Shown piece after piece: positions 26,936 to 36,771 of a DNA stretch of 64,000 nucleotides; the stretch's first letter is position 1; the number at the start of each line of letters is the position of its first letter. This DNA comes from an uncultured Roseburia sp. GTDB taxonomy: Bacteria > Bacillota > Clostridia > Lachnospirales > Lachnospiraceae. Under the pieces are notes generated by a model that saw only the letters and a program-made list of their open reading frames with translations, was not told the origin of the DNA and did not search any database. The position numbers were made by a program, and so were the translations under genes. The stretch is taken from positions 62,001 through 126,000 of the forward strand of contig CANSSP010000001.1 of the NCBI GenBank assembly GCA_947649645.1. The letters are read 5' to 3'.

Positions 26936-27016
26936 ATATAAAGATGATAAAATAAGCTGACCCCTCCATCAGCGGAGGGAGGCGGAAGTGCCGCTTATGC
27001 GGTATAGGAGGTCGGT

Positions 27017-27469
27017 ATGGAAAAACAGGAGATCGTAAAACTGATAAAAACGGCGAAAGAGCAGCTTTCGCGCGCATATGTCCCATACTCCTGCTTCAGG
27101 GTGGGTGCCGCCCTTCTGGCGGAAAATGGGACGGTTTATACCGGATGCAATATTGAGAATGCGGCGTATACGCCTGCCTGCTGCGCGGAGCGCACCGCTT
27201 TTTTTAAGGCGGTCAGCGAGGGCGTAACGACATTTTCGGCAATCTGTGTCGTCGGCGGGCCGGACGGCGTACTGCGGGAGTACACGCCTCCCTGCGGTGT
27301 GTGCCGTCAGGTGATGATGGAGTTCTGTGATCCTGAGACGTTTGAGATCATTCTTGCCGTCGGAGAAGAAGATTATCGGATCCATAAGCTCAGGGAGCTT
27401 CTGCCGATGGGGTTCGGGCCCGGTAATCTGGCCGGATGGGAGGACGATGGAAAGGAGGATGCGCGATGA
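27017..27469 (+). CDS. cdd: Cytidine deaminase
   Basis: 150 residues. Zinc-binding CAER (from [10 protein letters not shown]) and PPCGVCRQ, plus NIENAAY substrate loop, define the homotetrameric bacterial enzyme. It converts (deoxy)cytidine to (deoxy)uridine. TAGGAGG precedes the ATG. Its stop overlaps the deoB start by 4 bases (ATGA), so the two are translationally coupled. Confidence 0.95.
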   Translation: MEKQEIVKLIKTAKEQLSRAYVPYSCFRVGAALLAENGTVYTGCNIENAAYTPACCAERTAFFKAVSEGVTTFSAICVVGGPDGVLREYTPPCGVCRQVMMEFCDPETFEIILAVGEEDYRIHKLRELLPMGFGPGNLAGWEDDGKEDAR

Positions 27470-28656
27470 AGAAGTACCAGCGCGTTTTTGTCGTTGTCAT
27501 GGATTCGCTCGGCGTCGGTGCGATGGCGGATTCAGAGGAATTTGGGGATGTGGGCGTAAATACGCTGGGGCATATTTCCGAATCCGTGGAGACATTTGCG
27601 ATTCCGCATTTAAAAAAGCTGGGACTTGCCAATCTGTGCGCGTTAAAGCAGGTGGAGCCGGAAGCGGCGCCGCTCGGATATCACACTAAGCTCAGTGAAA
27701 AGAGCCGCGGCAAGGACACGATGACGGGACATTGGGAGATGATGGGCCTTAGAGTGACAACACCGTTTAAGACCTTTACGGAGACTGGTTTTCCCCCGGA
27801 ACTGATCCGGGAGCTGGAGGCGCGGACAGGGAGAAAGGTCATTGGCAACAAAAGTGCCAGCGGGACGGAGATTCTGGACGAACTGGCGGAGGAGGAGATC
27901 GCGACCGGGCATATGATCGTCTATACGTCCGCCGATTCCGTGCTGCAGATCTGTGGCAACGAGGAGACGTTCGGGCTGGATGAACTGTATCGGTGCTGCG
28001 GGATTGCCAGAGAAATCACGATGAAGGATGAGTGGAAGGTGGGGCGCGTGATCGCAAGGCCCTATGTCGGAAAAAAGCGCGGCGAATTTGTGCGGACCAG
28101 CAACCGGCATGACTATGCTTTAAAACCGTCTGGCAGGACGGCGCTGAATGCGCTGAAGGAGGCAGGTCTGGACGTTATTTCCATCGGCAAGATACAGGAT
28201 ATTTTTGACGGTGAGGGCATTACAAAAGCGATCAGGTCACAAAGCTCGGTTCACGGCATGGAGCAGACGATTCAGACGGCGAAAGAGACGTTTTGCGGCC
28301 TGTGTTTTGTAAATCTGGTTGATTTCGACGCGCTCTGGGGACATCGGAGGGATCCGCTCGGATACGCGCAGGAGATCGAAAAATTTGATAAAAATCTGGG
28401 GGTTCTGCTGGGTCTTCTGCGAGAAGATGATCTTTTGATCATCACGGCAGATCACGGCAATGATCCGACCTACCGGGGGACGGACCATACAAGGGAAAAG
28501 GTACCGTTTCTGGCTTATTCCCCGTCGATGAAAGCGCATGGAGCGCTTCCGGAGGCAGATACCTTTGCGGTGATCGGGGCGACGGTGGCGGACAATTTCG
28601 AAGTGCCGATGCCGGAGCATACCATCGGAACTTCTCTGTTGGAGCAATTGAGATAA
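27466..28656 (+). CDS. deoB: Phosphopentomutase
   Basis: 396 residues of the alkaline-phosphatase superfamily: [10 protein letters not shown] near residue 10 (metal Asp), [11 protein letters not shown] with the phosphorylated Thr, and TADHGNDPT with metal ligands. It moves the phosphate of (deoxy)ribose from C1 to C5, feeding DeoC. AAAGGAGG is 8 bases before the ATG at 27466, so the longer frame from 27436 is rejected. Confidence 0.95.
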   Translation: MKKYQRVFVVVMDSLGVGAMADSEEFGDVGVNTLGHISESVETFAIPHLKKLGLANLCALKQVEPEAAPLGYHTKLSEKSRGKDTMTGHWEMMGLRVTTPFKTFTETGFPPELIRELEARTGRKVIGNKSASGTEILDELAEEEIATGHMIVYTSADSVLQICGNEETFGLDELYRCCGIAREITMKDEWKVGRVIARPYVGKKRGEFVRTSNRHDYALKPSGRTALNALKEAGLDVISIGKIQDIFDGEGITKAIRSQSSVHGMEQTIQTAKETFCGLCFVNLVDFDALWGHRRDPLGYAQEIEKFDKNLGVLLGLLREDDLLIITADHGNDPTYRGTDHTREKVPFLAYSPSMKAHGALPEADTFAVIGATVADNFEVPMPEHTIGTSLLEQLR

Positions 28657-28777
28657 AACCCTTTAATGGGAAGATCTTTCCCGGAAAGATTTTCCGGCAG
28701 TGCGTCTGCCGGAGCCGGGAGGATATGGCATACGATAATCAGGCATACAGCCTGTTTATAGAAAAGGAGAAAGAATT

Positions 28778-29929
28778 ATGAAGAGAAAAGTAATGGCGTT
28801 AGTGCTGGCAGCCGCGATGACGGCATCACTTGCCGCATGCGGTGGAGGTGGAGACAAAGAGCCTGCGGGAAATCAGGAAGACAACGCTGCAGGAGATGAA
28901 AATGCGGGGAATCAGGATGCCGGAACAACAGGCGGTTCCACGGAAGAAGCGGGCGGACCGACGGCAGACGGGGGAGCAGCCGGCGGCAGCGGAGAGGGCT
29001 TTAAGGTCGGTCTGATTACCGATGTAGGCGGCGTGAACGACGGCTCGTTTAACCAGTCTTCCTGGGAAGGTCTGCAGAGAGCGATCACGGATCTGGGAGT
29101 TGAGGCATCCTATCTGGAGTCTGCGACCGATTCGGATTATGTGCCGAACATCGAGACATTTATCGACGAGGATTACGATCTGATCATCAGCGTCGGCTAT
29201 ATGCTGGCGGACGCGACAAAGGCGGCTGCAGAGGCAAATCCGGACTGCAGGTTTGCAATCATCGACGATGCGACGATTGATCTTGACAATGTGACCTGCC
29301 TTATGTTCAGACAGGAGCAGGCGTCCTACCTGGTCGGCTACGTGGCAGGCATGATGACGGAGACCAACAAGATCGGTTTTGTCCTGGGTGCATCGAACGA
29401 AAATATGAACCTGTTCGGATACGGTTACTGCGCAGGTGCGATCGAGGCGAATCCGGATATCGAGATTCTCCAGTACAATGCAAACTCGTTCTCATCCCCG
29501 GAAAGTGGCAAAAACAATGCGAACACGGCGATTTCAAACGGGGCGGACATCGTATTTCATGCGGCCGGCGCGACCGGTCTCGGCGTGATCGAGGCATGCA
29601 AGGAAGGAAAAATATATGCGATCGGCGTTGACAGTGACCAGTCTTCCACAGCTCCGGGCACTGTGATCACATCCGCGATGAAGAGAGTGGACAATGCAGT
29701 ATACGATACGGTGGAATCTCTGATAAACGGTACGCTTGAAAAGGGCGTTCACGTCTATGACCTTTCAGCCGGCGGCGTGGACATCGCACCGACGCAGGAT
29801 CTTCTGACAGAGGAAGTGATCTCTGCCGTAGAGGAAGTAAAAGCAAAAATCATCAGCGGAGAAATTACAGTTCCTTCCTCAAAGGAAGAGTTTGAGGCTG
29901 CTTACGGCGATGTATACCAGTTAGACTGA
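28778..29929 (+). CDS. Bmp/PnrA-type nucleoside-binding lipoprotein
   Basis: 383 residues. Signal peptide with lipobox LAAC (Cys about 21), then a 50-residue Gly/Asp/Glu/Asn linker, then the Bmp domain beginning KVGLITDVGGVNDGSFNQSSW. It would capture nucleosides at the cell surface for the ABC transporter encoded downstream (NupN role in B. subtilis terms). AAAAGGAG lies 9 bases before the ATG. The 120-base gap after deoB holds a small hairpin but no clear promoter. Confidence 0.92.
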   Translation: MKRKVMALVLAAAMTASLAACGGGGDKEPAGNQEDNAAGDENAGNQDAGTTGGSTEEAGGPTADGGAAGGSGEGFKVGLITDVGGVNDGSFNQSSWEGLQRAITDLGVEASYLESATDSDYVPNIETFIDEDYDLIISVGYMLADATKAAAEANPDCRFAIIDDATIDLDNVTCLMFRQEQASYLVGYVAGMMTETNKIGFVLGASNENMNLFGYGYCAGAIEANPDIEILQYNANSFSSPESGKNNANTAISNGADIVFHAAGATGLGVIEACKEGKIYAIGVDSDQSSTAPGTVITSAMKRVDNAVYDTVESLINGTLEKGVHVYDLSAGGVDIAPTQDLLTEEVISAVEEVKAKIISGEITVPSSKEEFEAAYGDVYQLD

Positions 29930-30016
29930 TCACCGGACACACAGCCGTATATGGAAAACAGCCGCTTTGCGGCGCGCGGCTGACAATAGAATTGAGATCC
30001 AGAAGGAGGAGCGGCA

Positions 30017-31561
30017 ATGAGGGATATTTCCATGGAGCGCGTGGAGGAAACGCGAAAGAACATATTAAGTATTATTAAAAGCCCATCCCTGACACATGAG
30101 CAGAAGCTGACAAACCTGGCCAATCAGGCGGATTCCCTGATGGAGGTGCTGGACCTCCCGGAGGGACTGGATGAGCTTTTAAACCAATCCATTGACACAA
30201 AATGCATCTGTGATCTGGCGGAAGGGCATGCGCCCGTGCGTCCGCGCTACATTGTCCCGGATTACGCAAAGTTTATGAAGGAAGGCTGCAGTTTTCTGCA
30301 GCTTGCTCCTCCGACGGATCTGTCTGAGGCGTTAAATCACCTTCTCATCTTTTATAAGCATGTGCCGAGCGTGACCAACTATCCGGTGTATGTTGGGCAG
30401 CTCGACGAATTGCTGGAACCGTTTATGGATACGGTGGATGAGGCTACGGCAAAGAAACTGATCCGGATGTTTATGGTGCACATGGACCGGACCATTCTTG
30501 ATTCTTTTTCTCATGCAAACATCGGTCCTGAGGCGACCAGGGCGGGGCGTATCCTGCTGGAGGTGGAGGCGGAATTAGAGCATGCAGTGCCGAATATCAC
30601 GCTCAAATATGAAGAGGGAGTGACGGACGATGATTTCGCGCTTGAAGCCGTGCGCTGCGCGCTGCACAGTGCGAAGCCAAGCTTTGCAAATCACAGGATG
30701 TTTTCCGGAGAGCTGACGGAGCGCTACGTTATTGCGAGCTGCTACAACGGCCTGCCGCTGGGAGGCGGTTCTTATACGCTCTGCCGTCTGGTTCTTGGCA
30801 ACATTGCAAAAAGGGCTTCGGGAATTGCAGATTTCAAGGAAAATCAGCTTCCGTATGTCCTGGATATCATGGCGCGGTATATGGATGCGCGCATCCGGTT
30901 CGAAGTGGAGGAGAGTGGATTTTTTGAAAATCATTTTCTTGCAAAAGAAGGATTTATCCGAAGAGACCGGTTTTCCGCGATGTTCGGGCTGGTGGGGCTG
31001 GCAGAATGTGTCAATCTCCTGCTGGAAAAAGAAGGGATGACGGGACGTTTCGGGCATGATGAAAAGGCCAATGATCTCGGGGTGGAGATCATGGATCAGA
31101 TTAAGGCGTTCAATGATCACCATGAGAATCCATATTGTGAAGTGACCGGCGGCCATTTCCTCCTTCACGCACAGGTCGGTCTGGCGGAGGATGAGAACGT
31201 ATCGCCGGGAACGAGGATTCCCATCGGGGAGGAACCCGAAGAGCTGATCGATCAGCTTATGGTCCTGAATCGTTTCCATAAATATTTTCCGTCGGGAACA
31301 GGCGATATTTTCCCGATTGATCTGACGGTGCACCGCAATCCGGAATTTGTCCTGGATATTGTCAAAGGTGCGTTTCGTAAAGATTTAAGATATCTGTCAT
31401 TCTATTCCAGCGACAGCGATGTAATCCGCGTGACGGGATATCTGGTAAAGCGTTCGGAGATGGAAAAACTGGATGCGGGAATGGCAGTGCTGCAGAATAC
31501 CACGGGACTGGGGCTCGGCGCATCGAAAAACGGGCACATCCTGGAACGAAAGGTGCGCTGA
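30017..31561 (+). CDS. yjjI: YjjI-family glycyl radical enzyme
   Basis: 514 residues, shorter than pyruvate formate-lyase (about 760), as usual for the YjjI (DUF3029) group. The C-terminal radical loop is seen as VIRVTGYLV with Gly474 the likely radical site; C242 in IASCYNGLPLGGG is a candidate thiyl cysteine. The substrate of this family is unknown. In E. coli yjjI-yjjW lies beside deoCABD, and here the pair sits inside a deo-type operon, so a step in deoxynucleoside or deoxyribose use is the best inference. It must be oxygen-sensitive. AAGGAGG precedes the ATG. Confidence 0.88.
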   Translation: MRDISMERVEETRKNILSIIKSPSLTHEQKLTNLANQADSLMEVLDLPEGLDELLNQSIDTKCICDLAEGHAPVRPRYIVPDYAKFMKEGCSFLQLAPPTDLSEALNHLLIFYKHVPSVTNYPVYVGQLDELLEPFMDTVDEATAKKLIRMFMVHMDRTILDSFSHANIGPEATRAGRILLEVEAELEHAVPNITLKYEEGVTDDDFALEAVRCALHSAKPSFANHRMFSGELTERYVIASCYNGLPLGGGSYTLCRLVLGNIAKRASGIADFKENQLPYVLDIMARYMDARIRFEVEESGFFENHFLAKEGFIRRDRFSAMFGLVGLAECVNLLLEKEGMTGRFGHDEKANDLGVEIMDQIKAFNDHHENPYCEVTGGHFLLHAQVGLAEDENVSPGTRIPIGEEPEELIDQLMVLNRFHKYFPSGTGDIFPIDLTVHRNPEFVLDIVKGAFRKDLRYLSFYSSDSDVIRVTGYLVKRSEMEKLDAGMAVLQNTTGLGLGASKNGHILERKVR

Positions 31562-32403
31562 TGAAAGCGGTCGTAAACCGGATCATACCCTTTAGCAGCG
31601 TGGACGGACCGGGAAACCGGACGGCCGTATTTTTTCAGGGATGTAATATCGACTGTAAATACTGCCACAATCCGGAGACCAGAGGAATCTGCAGAAACTG
31701 TGGCGCCTGTGTGGACGTTTGTCCCACAGGCGCGCTGTCTTACAGGGAGGAAGGCGGTATCTGCTATGACGGTACAGCATGTGTGCAGTGTGACGCCTGC
31801 ATCCATGTCTGTCCGCATGACAGCTCTCCGCGCACGCAGGAAATGACGCCGGAAGAAGTATATGAGAGAGTGAAAAGACAGATTCCTTTTATCCGCGGCA
31901 TATCGGTTTCGGGAGGAGAATGTATGCTGCAGCCCGATTTTCTGAAACAGCTTTTTTCGCTGGTGCGGGCTGACGGGCTGACTACGCTCATCGACAGCAA
32001 CGGAACAATTCCGTTCTGGGAATATCCCGGACTGATGGAGGTGACGGACGGGGTTATGCTGGATATCAAGGCATTTGACGCCGCAGAGCACAGGAACGTG
32101 ACGGGCGTGTCCAATGAGACGATTCTGGCCAATGCGGTTTATCTGGCAAAGCACGCAAAACTGTATGAGGTGAGGGTGGTTGTCGTGCCCGGACTTTATG
32201 ACGCAGAGCGGAGCGTAAAGGAGATGGGGGCGTTCCTGGTGCCATACCGTAAAACACATGATTTTCGCATTAAGCTGATCGCTTTTAGGCCCATGGGGGT
32301 GCGGAAACAGTATGCCGGTTACCGTGTGCCGGACGCAGCGTATTTAAACAGGCTGGCAGAGCTGCTCAGAGATCTCGGATTTAGAGATATCATGATTACC
32401 TGA
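31561..32403 (+). CDS. yjjW: YjjW-family glycyl radical enzyme activase
   Basis: 280 residues. Radical SAM cysteines C28, C32, C35 (CNIDCKYC) and, inserted after them, two ferredoxin-type 4Fe-4S sets (CRNCGACVDVCP, CVQCDACIHVCP). SGGECMLQP is the SAM-binding GGE motif. It generates the glycyl radical on YjjI. The start overlaps the yjjI stop by one base (TGATG), consistent with a partner made in step. Confidence 0.92.
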   Translation: MKAVVNRIIPFSSVDGPGNRTAVFFQGCNIDCKYCHNPETRGICRNCGACVDVCPTGALSYREEGGICYDGTACVQCDACIHVCPHDSSPRTQEMTPEEVYERVKRQIPFIRGISVSGGECMLQPDFLKQLFSLVRADGLTTLIDSNGTIPFWEYPGLMEVTDGVMLDIKAFDAAEHRNVTGVSNETILANAVYLAKHAKLYEVRVVVVPGLYDAERSVKEMGAFLVPYRKTHDFRIKLIAFRPMGVRKQYAGYRVPDAAYLNRLAELLRDLGFRDIMIT

Positions 32404-32432
32404 GAGAGATTACTTGAGAAGGAGGCAGGGGA

Positions 32433-33977
32433 GTGGGAAGAGTAAGCCATATGGATGAGAATACGGTTGTAATCCGTATGAAAGACATCGTGAAAAAATT
32501 TGGCGATTTTACCGCAAACGACCACATCAACCTGACGGTGCACAAAGGGGAAGTGCATGCGATTTTAGGGGAGAATGGGGCCGGAAAGAGTACGATGATG
32601 AACGTGCTCTGCGGACTATATAAGCCGACGAGCGGGCAGATTTTTATCAACGAAAAGGAGGTTTCTTTTTCGAGTCCGAAAGAGGCGATCGATATCGGTA
32701 TCGGCATGGTGCACCAGCATTTTATGCTGATACAGCCGTTTACCGTCACGGAGAATATCATACTGGGCATGGAGCCGGTCAGAGGACTTGTGATCGATAA
32801 AGATACAGCGCGGAAAAAAGTTCTGGAGCTGTCTGAACGCTACAATATGAAGGTAGACCCGGACGCGAAGATCGAGGATATTTCCGTGGGCATGCAGCAG
32901 CGTGTGGAGATTTTAAAGGTGCTCTACAGAGGGGCTGATACGCTGATTCTGGACGAGCCTACGGCGTCGCTGACGCCGCAGGAGATCGAGGGTCTGATGG
33001 AAATTATCGAGAATCTGACGGCGGATGGAAAGAGCGTGATCCTGATCACGCATAAGCTGAAGGAAATCACGGCGACATCGGACAACTGTACAATCATCCG
33101 GCAGGGAAAATATATCTGCACCGTGAAGGTGGATGAGGTGGATGTAAATGAGCTGGCGGCGATGATGGTAGGGCGCGATGTGAATTTTAAGGTCGAAAAG
33201 AAGGAGATGTCGCCCGGAGAAAATGTGCTTGAGGTGAAAGGCCTTCGAGCAAAGGATTACCGCAATGTCGAGATCTTAAAAGGGTTCAGCCTCAACGTAA
33301 GGAAGGGCGAGATTGTAGGGCTGGCAGGCGTCGACGGCAACGGCCAGACGGAGCTCGTTGAGATTCTCACCGGCCTGCGTCACGCCGAATCCGGTGAAGT
33401 GCGGGTGCTGGGAAAAGATATTTTTAACAAATCCCCGGCGGAGACGTTTGCATGCGGAGTTTCCAGTATTCCGGCAGACCGGCAGAAACATGGCCTGATA
33501 TTGGATTTTTCCAACGAAGACAATATGATTGTACAGCATTTTGAAGAAGAGCCGTTTTCGTCGAAAGGGATTTTGAACCGGAAAGCGATCCGTGCGCATG
33601 CGACGGAGCTGACGGAGAAGTTTGACGTAAGACCCAGAGGAAGCGAGGGCCTGCCGACGGGGACGCTCTCCGGCGGCAATCAGCAGAAAGTGATTATTGC
33701 ACGTGAAGTCACAAATGACAAGGAGCTTCTGATTGCGGTGAATCCGACGCGCGGACTGGATGTGGGGGCGATTGAGTTTGTGCATAAATATCTGGTGGAA
33801 CAGAGAAATAAAAACCGTGCCGTTCTCCTCGTCTCGTTTGAGCTGGATGAGATTATGAGTCTTTCCGACCGGATTGAAGTGATTTTCGACGGGCAGATCA
33901 CGGGCAGCGTTTCCGGGAAAGATGCGGATGAGAAGGAGCTTGGCATTATGATGGCGGGAGGTAAGAAGCATGAATAA
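32433..33977 (+). CDS. nupO: Nucleoside ABC importer, double ATPase subunit
   Basis: 514 residues with two ABC domains. The first has Walker A GENGAGKST and a divergent signature (ISVGMQQR); the second has an altered Walker A (GVDGNGQTE) and signature LSGGNQQK, as in the RbsA/NupO group where one site is degenerate. It powers the two permeases that follow. GTG at 32433 lies 7 bases after GGAGG; ATG at 32451 is an alternative. It overlaps the first permease gene by 8 bases. Confidence 0.9.
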   Translation: MGRVSHMDENTVVIRMKDIVKKFGDFTANDHINLTVHKGEVHAILGENGAGKSTMMNVLCGLYKPTSGQIFINEKEVSFSSPKEAIDIGIGMVHQHFMLIQPFTVTENIILGMEPVRGLVIDKDTARKKVLELSERYNMKVDPDAKIEDISVGMQQRVEILKVLYRGADTLILDEPTASLTPQEIEGLMEIIENLTADGKSVILITHKLKEITATSDNCTIIRQGKYICTVKVDEVDVNELAAMMVGRDVNFKVEKKEMSPGENVLEVKGLRAKDYRNVEILKGFSLNVRKGEIVGLAGVDGNGQTELVEILTGLRHAESGEVRVLGKDIFNKSPAETFACGVSSIPADRQKHGLILDFSNEDNMIVQHFEEEPFSSKGILNRKAIRAHATELTEKFDVRPRGSEGLPTGTLSGGNQQKVIIAREVTNDKELLIAVNPTRGLDVGAIEFVHKYLVEQRNKNRAVLLVSFELDEIMSLSDRIEVIFDGQITGSVSGKDADEKELGIMMAGGKKHE

Positions 33978-35037
33978 AAAGAAAGGGATTCTGGAAAGTA
34001 ATGTGCTCTATACCCTGATCGCCATCGTGGCGGGATTTCTGGTCGGCGCGATTTTCCTTATGGTCGCAGGAATCAGCCCTGCTGTGGCGTATGGCAAACT
34101 GATCACCAGTGTGTTTGGAAAACCGAAATTTATAGTCTGGACGCTTATCTATGCCAGCCCGCTGATTTTTACAGGTTTAAGTGTGGCGTTTTCGTTCCGC
34201 ACGGGTGTGTTTAATATCGGGGCGGAGGGGCAGTTTGTCGTGGGCGCGCTGGTGGCCTGTGTACTGGGAATCGTTCTGGATCTTCCCGTGTGGATTCACG
34301 CGCCGCTCTGTGTAATCGCGGCCGCGGCGGCAGGATGTATATGGTCTCTGATTGTGGGTATCTTAAAGGTGAAGCGTGGAATACACGAAGTCCTGTCGTT
34401 TATTATGTTCAACTGGATCGCTTTTTATCTGTCAAATTATGTGGTCAATCTTCCCGCGATACACAAGGGAACCGGAGAGGCTACGAAAGATGTACGGGAA
34501 TCAGCCAGGCTGCTTTTTCCGGAAGGGGTAAGAAGTCTTTTAGACTGCAGTGCAGCCAACTGGGGTTTTTTTCTTGCAGTGCTTGCGGGCATTGTGATGT
34601 GGGTTATAATTGAGAAAACCACATTGGGGTACAGGCTGAAGGCAGTCGGTTTTAATAGCAACGGAGCGCAGTATGCCGGGATCAATGCAGATACTTCCGT
34701 GCTGACGGCGCTGGGAATCTCCGGTGCGCTCGCCGGTCTTGGCGGAGCCGTGCAGGTTCTGGGAATGTCCGGACGGATCAGTCAGTTTGCCGGACAGGAA
34801 GGGTTTGGTTTTGAGGGAATCACGGTTGCGCTGATCGGCGCGTCCCACCCGATCGGATGCATCTTTGCGGGGCTTTTTTACGGGGCCATGAAATATGGCG
34901 GTTCCAAGCTGAGCATCGTGAAGGCGCCGGCTGAGGTCGTGGATATAATTATGGGGTGTGTGATCCTGTTTATCGCGATTTCGCAGATTTTCCGCATCCT
35001 GTTTGAGAAGGCTGGCAGAAAGAAGGAGGGAAAATAA
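33970..35037 (+). CDS. nupP: Nucleoside ABC importer permease 1
   Basis: 355 residues, about nine hydrophobic segments. FNIGAEGQFVVGALVA near residue 80 and LGGAVQVLGMSGR near 255 are typical of the BPD_transp_2 (LivH/NupP) permeases. Together with the following permease it forms the membrane channel for nucleosides. Coupled to the ATPase gene by overlap. Confidence 0.9.
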   Translation: MNKKKGILESNVLYTLIAIVAGFLVGAIFLMVAGISPAVAYGKLITSVFGKPKFIVWTLIYASPLIFTGLSVAFSFRTGVFNIGAEGQFVVGALVACVLGIVLDLPVWIHAPLCVIAAAAAGCIWSLIVGILKVKRGIHEVLSFIMFNWIAFYLSNYVVNLPAIHKGTGEATKDVRESARLLFPEGVRSLLDCSAANWGFFLAVLAGIVMWVIIEKTTLGYRLKAVGFNSNGAQYAGINADTSVLTALGISGALAGLGGAVQVLGMSGRISQFAGQEGFGFEGITVALIGASHPIGCIFAGLFYGAMKYGGSKLSIVKAPAEVVDIIMGCVILFIAISQIFRILFEKAGRKKEGK

Positions 35038-35038
35038 T

Positions 35039-35974
35039 ATGGATGTTATCATTAGAAATCTGGGGCTTCTGATCAATGCGACACTGATTGCGACACCTCC
35101 TCTTCTGCTGGCAGCTTTAGGCTCCTGTTTTTCCGAGCGCAGCGGTGTCGTCAATATTGGTATTGAAGGAATGATGACGATCGGTGCGTTTACCGGAGCG
35201 GTGGCCGGTCTGTTTACCGGAAACGGCTGGCTGGCTTTTTTTATCGCCGGTCTTGCCGGGGCGCTGTTCGGACTGATACATGCGATCGCGTGCATTTCGT
35301 TTCACGCGGATCAGACCATCGCCGGGACGGCCATTAACTTTCTTGGGCCGGGTCTTGCCGTTTTCCTGTGTAAGGCGATGTTTGACAATTCATCGGATAC
35401 GCCGGCCATGGATACGTCCAGTAAGCTGCCGAAGCTTTTTGAGGGTGTATTTCCGGCGGGTTCGTTCTGGAGCAACGTGCTGAATGTCTATGTGGTTGCT
35501 TATCTGGTGTTTGTGCTGGCGCTGGTGTGCTGGTTTGTGTTTTATAAGACGAAATTTGGTGCGCACCTGCGCGCGGTGGGAGAGCATCCGGAGGCATGTG
35601 AGTCGCTGGGAATCGATGTGTACCGTGTCCGCTATATCTGTGTTATTTTATCCGGTTTTATGGCAGGTCTTGGCGGGGCGTTCGTGACGCTGGCTACAAT
35701 CAATCAGTTTCGTCCGAGCGTCATTGTCGGCCAGGGGTTTATCGCGATTGCCGCAGTGATTTTCGGAAAGTTTTCGCCGGACGGGGCGCTCAAGGCATGT
35801 CTGCTGTTCGGGCTGTGCAGCGGAATCAAGACGCTTGCCGGTCAGAGCAACACGGTTTCGCCGAACCTGGTTTCGATGATACCTTATATTGTGACGATTC
35901 TGGCACTGGTATTGTTTGTCGGAAGGGCGCACACGCCGGCAGCCAACGGAAAAACGTTTGTGAAGTCGAAGTAA
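35039..35974 (+). CDS. nupQ: Nucleoside ABC importer permease 2
   Basis: 311 residues, same BPD_transp_2 family: VVNIGIEGMMTIGAF near residue 38 and LGGAFVTLATINQF near 215. The ATG at 35039 follows AAGGAGGG by 10 bases and lies 1 base after the previous stop, so the longer frame from 35003 is rejected. Completes the importer. Confidence 0.9.
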   Translation: MDVIIRNLGLLINATLIATPPLLLAALGSCFSERSGVVNIGIEGMMTIGAFTGAVAGLFTGNGWLAFFIAGLAGALFGLIHAIACISFHADQTIAGTAINFLGPGLAVFLCKAMFDNSSDTPAMDTSSKLPKLFEGVFPAGSFWSNVLNVYVVAYLVFVLALVCWFVFYKTKFGAHLRAVGEHPEACESLGIDVYRVRYICVILSGFMAGLGGAFVTLATINQFRPSVIVGQGFIAIAAVIFGKFSPDGALKACLLFGLCSGIKTLAGQSNTVSPNLVSMIPYIVTILALVLFVGRAHTPAANGKTFVKSK

Positions 35975-36074
35975 AAGTATATGCTGTCAGATGACGGAAG
36001 CCGGCCGTGGGTGAAACGCTGTATCTGGTGCGGACTGACGGAGCCGGCAACGGGCGGCATCGGAGGAGGAAGCG

Positions 36075-36740
36075 ATGGATATCAAAGAGATTTTAAAACA
36101 TGTGGATCACACGCTGCTGACGCAGACGGCGACCTGGGAGGAGATAAGGCAGATCTGCGACGACGCAGTTTCCTATGGCACCGCATCTGTGTGTATCCCG
36201 CCCAGTTATGTAAAACAGGCGAAGGAGTATGTCAGAGACCGCATGGCTGTCTGTACCGTGATTGGATTTCCGAACGGATATATGACGACGGCCGCAAAGG
36301 CGTATGAGACGAAAGATGCGCTGGCAAACGGTGCGGATGAAATCGATATGGTGATCAATATCGGCTGGGTGAAAGACGGCAGATTTGAATGTGTTGCAGA
36401 TGAAATCCGCACGCTTAAGGCAGTCTGTGGAGACAGGATTTTAAAGGTGATCATTGAGACGTGCCTGTTGACGGACGAGGAGAAAAAGAAGCTTTGTGAA
36501 GTGGTGACGGAGGCAGGGGCAGATTATATCAAAACGTCGACCGGGTTTGGCGGAGGCGGAGCGACGTTTGACGATATCCGGCTTTTTTCGGCACATATCG
36601 GCGCGGATGTAAAAATAAAGGCGGCAGGAGGCATTGCAGAACTTGCGGATGCGGAGAAGTTTTTGGAACTTGGCGCAGACCGCCTGGGAACGAGCCGTAT
36701 CATTAAACTTGTAAAAAATGAAACTGCAGAAGGGTATTGA
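36075..36740 (+). CDS. deoC: Deoxyribose-phosphate aldolase
   Basis: 221 residues. The Schiff-base lysine is K153 in [13 protein letters not shown] and the second catalytic lysine K182 in IKAAGGIA, with [10 protein letters not shown] earlier. It splits 2-deoxyribose 5-phosphate to acetaldehyde and glyceraldehyde 3-phosphate. GGAGGAGG precedes the ATG. Last gene of the cassette: only 30 bases separate its stop from the resumption of the S8 protease frame, with no terminator, so transcripts probably run into the protease remnant. Confidence 0.95.
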   Translation: MDIKEILKHVDHTLLTQTATWEEIRQICDDAVSYGTASVCIPPSYVKQAKEYVRDRMAVCTVIGFPNGYMTTAAKAYETKDALANGADEIDMVINIGWVKDGRFECVADEIRTLKAVCGDRILKVIIETCLLTDEEKKKLCEVVTEAGADYIKTSTGFGGGGATFDDIRLFSAHIGADVKIKAAGGIAELADAEKFLELGADRLGTSRIIKLVKNETAEGY

Positions 36741-36771
36741 CTTTTCCTGCAGCAATAATGGAACACCAGAG

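Larger units (their letters stand above)
25862..36770 (+). mobile_element. 10.9-kb nucleoside-catabolism cassette inserted in the S8 protease gene
   Basis: Bounded on both sides by complementary halves of a single S8 reading frame. Left junction: GATTC followed by five G (25858-25862); right junction: CCAGA followed by GGGG (36771-36774) and ATTGAT. The uninterrupted gene needs only one GGGG, so a 4-base duplication or a microhomology join is implied. All ten genes face the same way. The cassette opens 10 bases before the -35 box of its promoter and closes 30 bases after the deoC stop. No integrase, transposase or clear terminal inverted repeat is inside, so the mechanism of entry is unknown. 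Confidence 0.75.

Noticed and set aside
26940-27016. Riboswitch in the cdd leader
   Set aside because: Only a short GC hairpin and a weak terminator-like stem are present; no known aptamer core was recognised.
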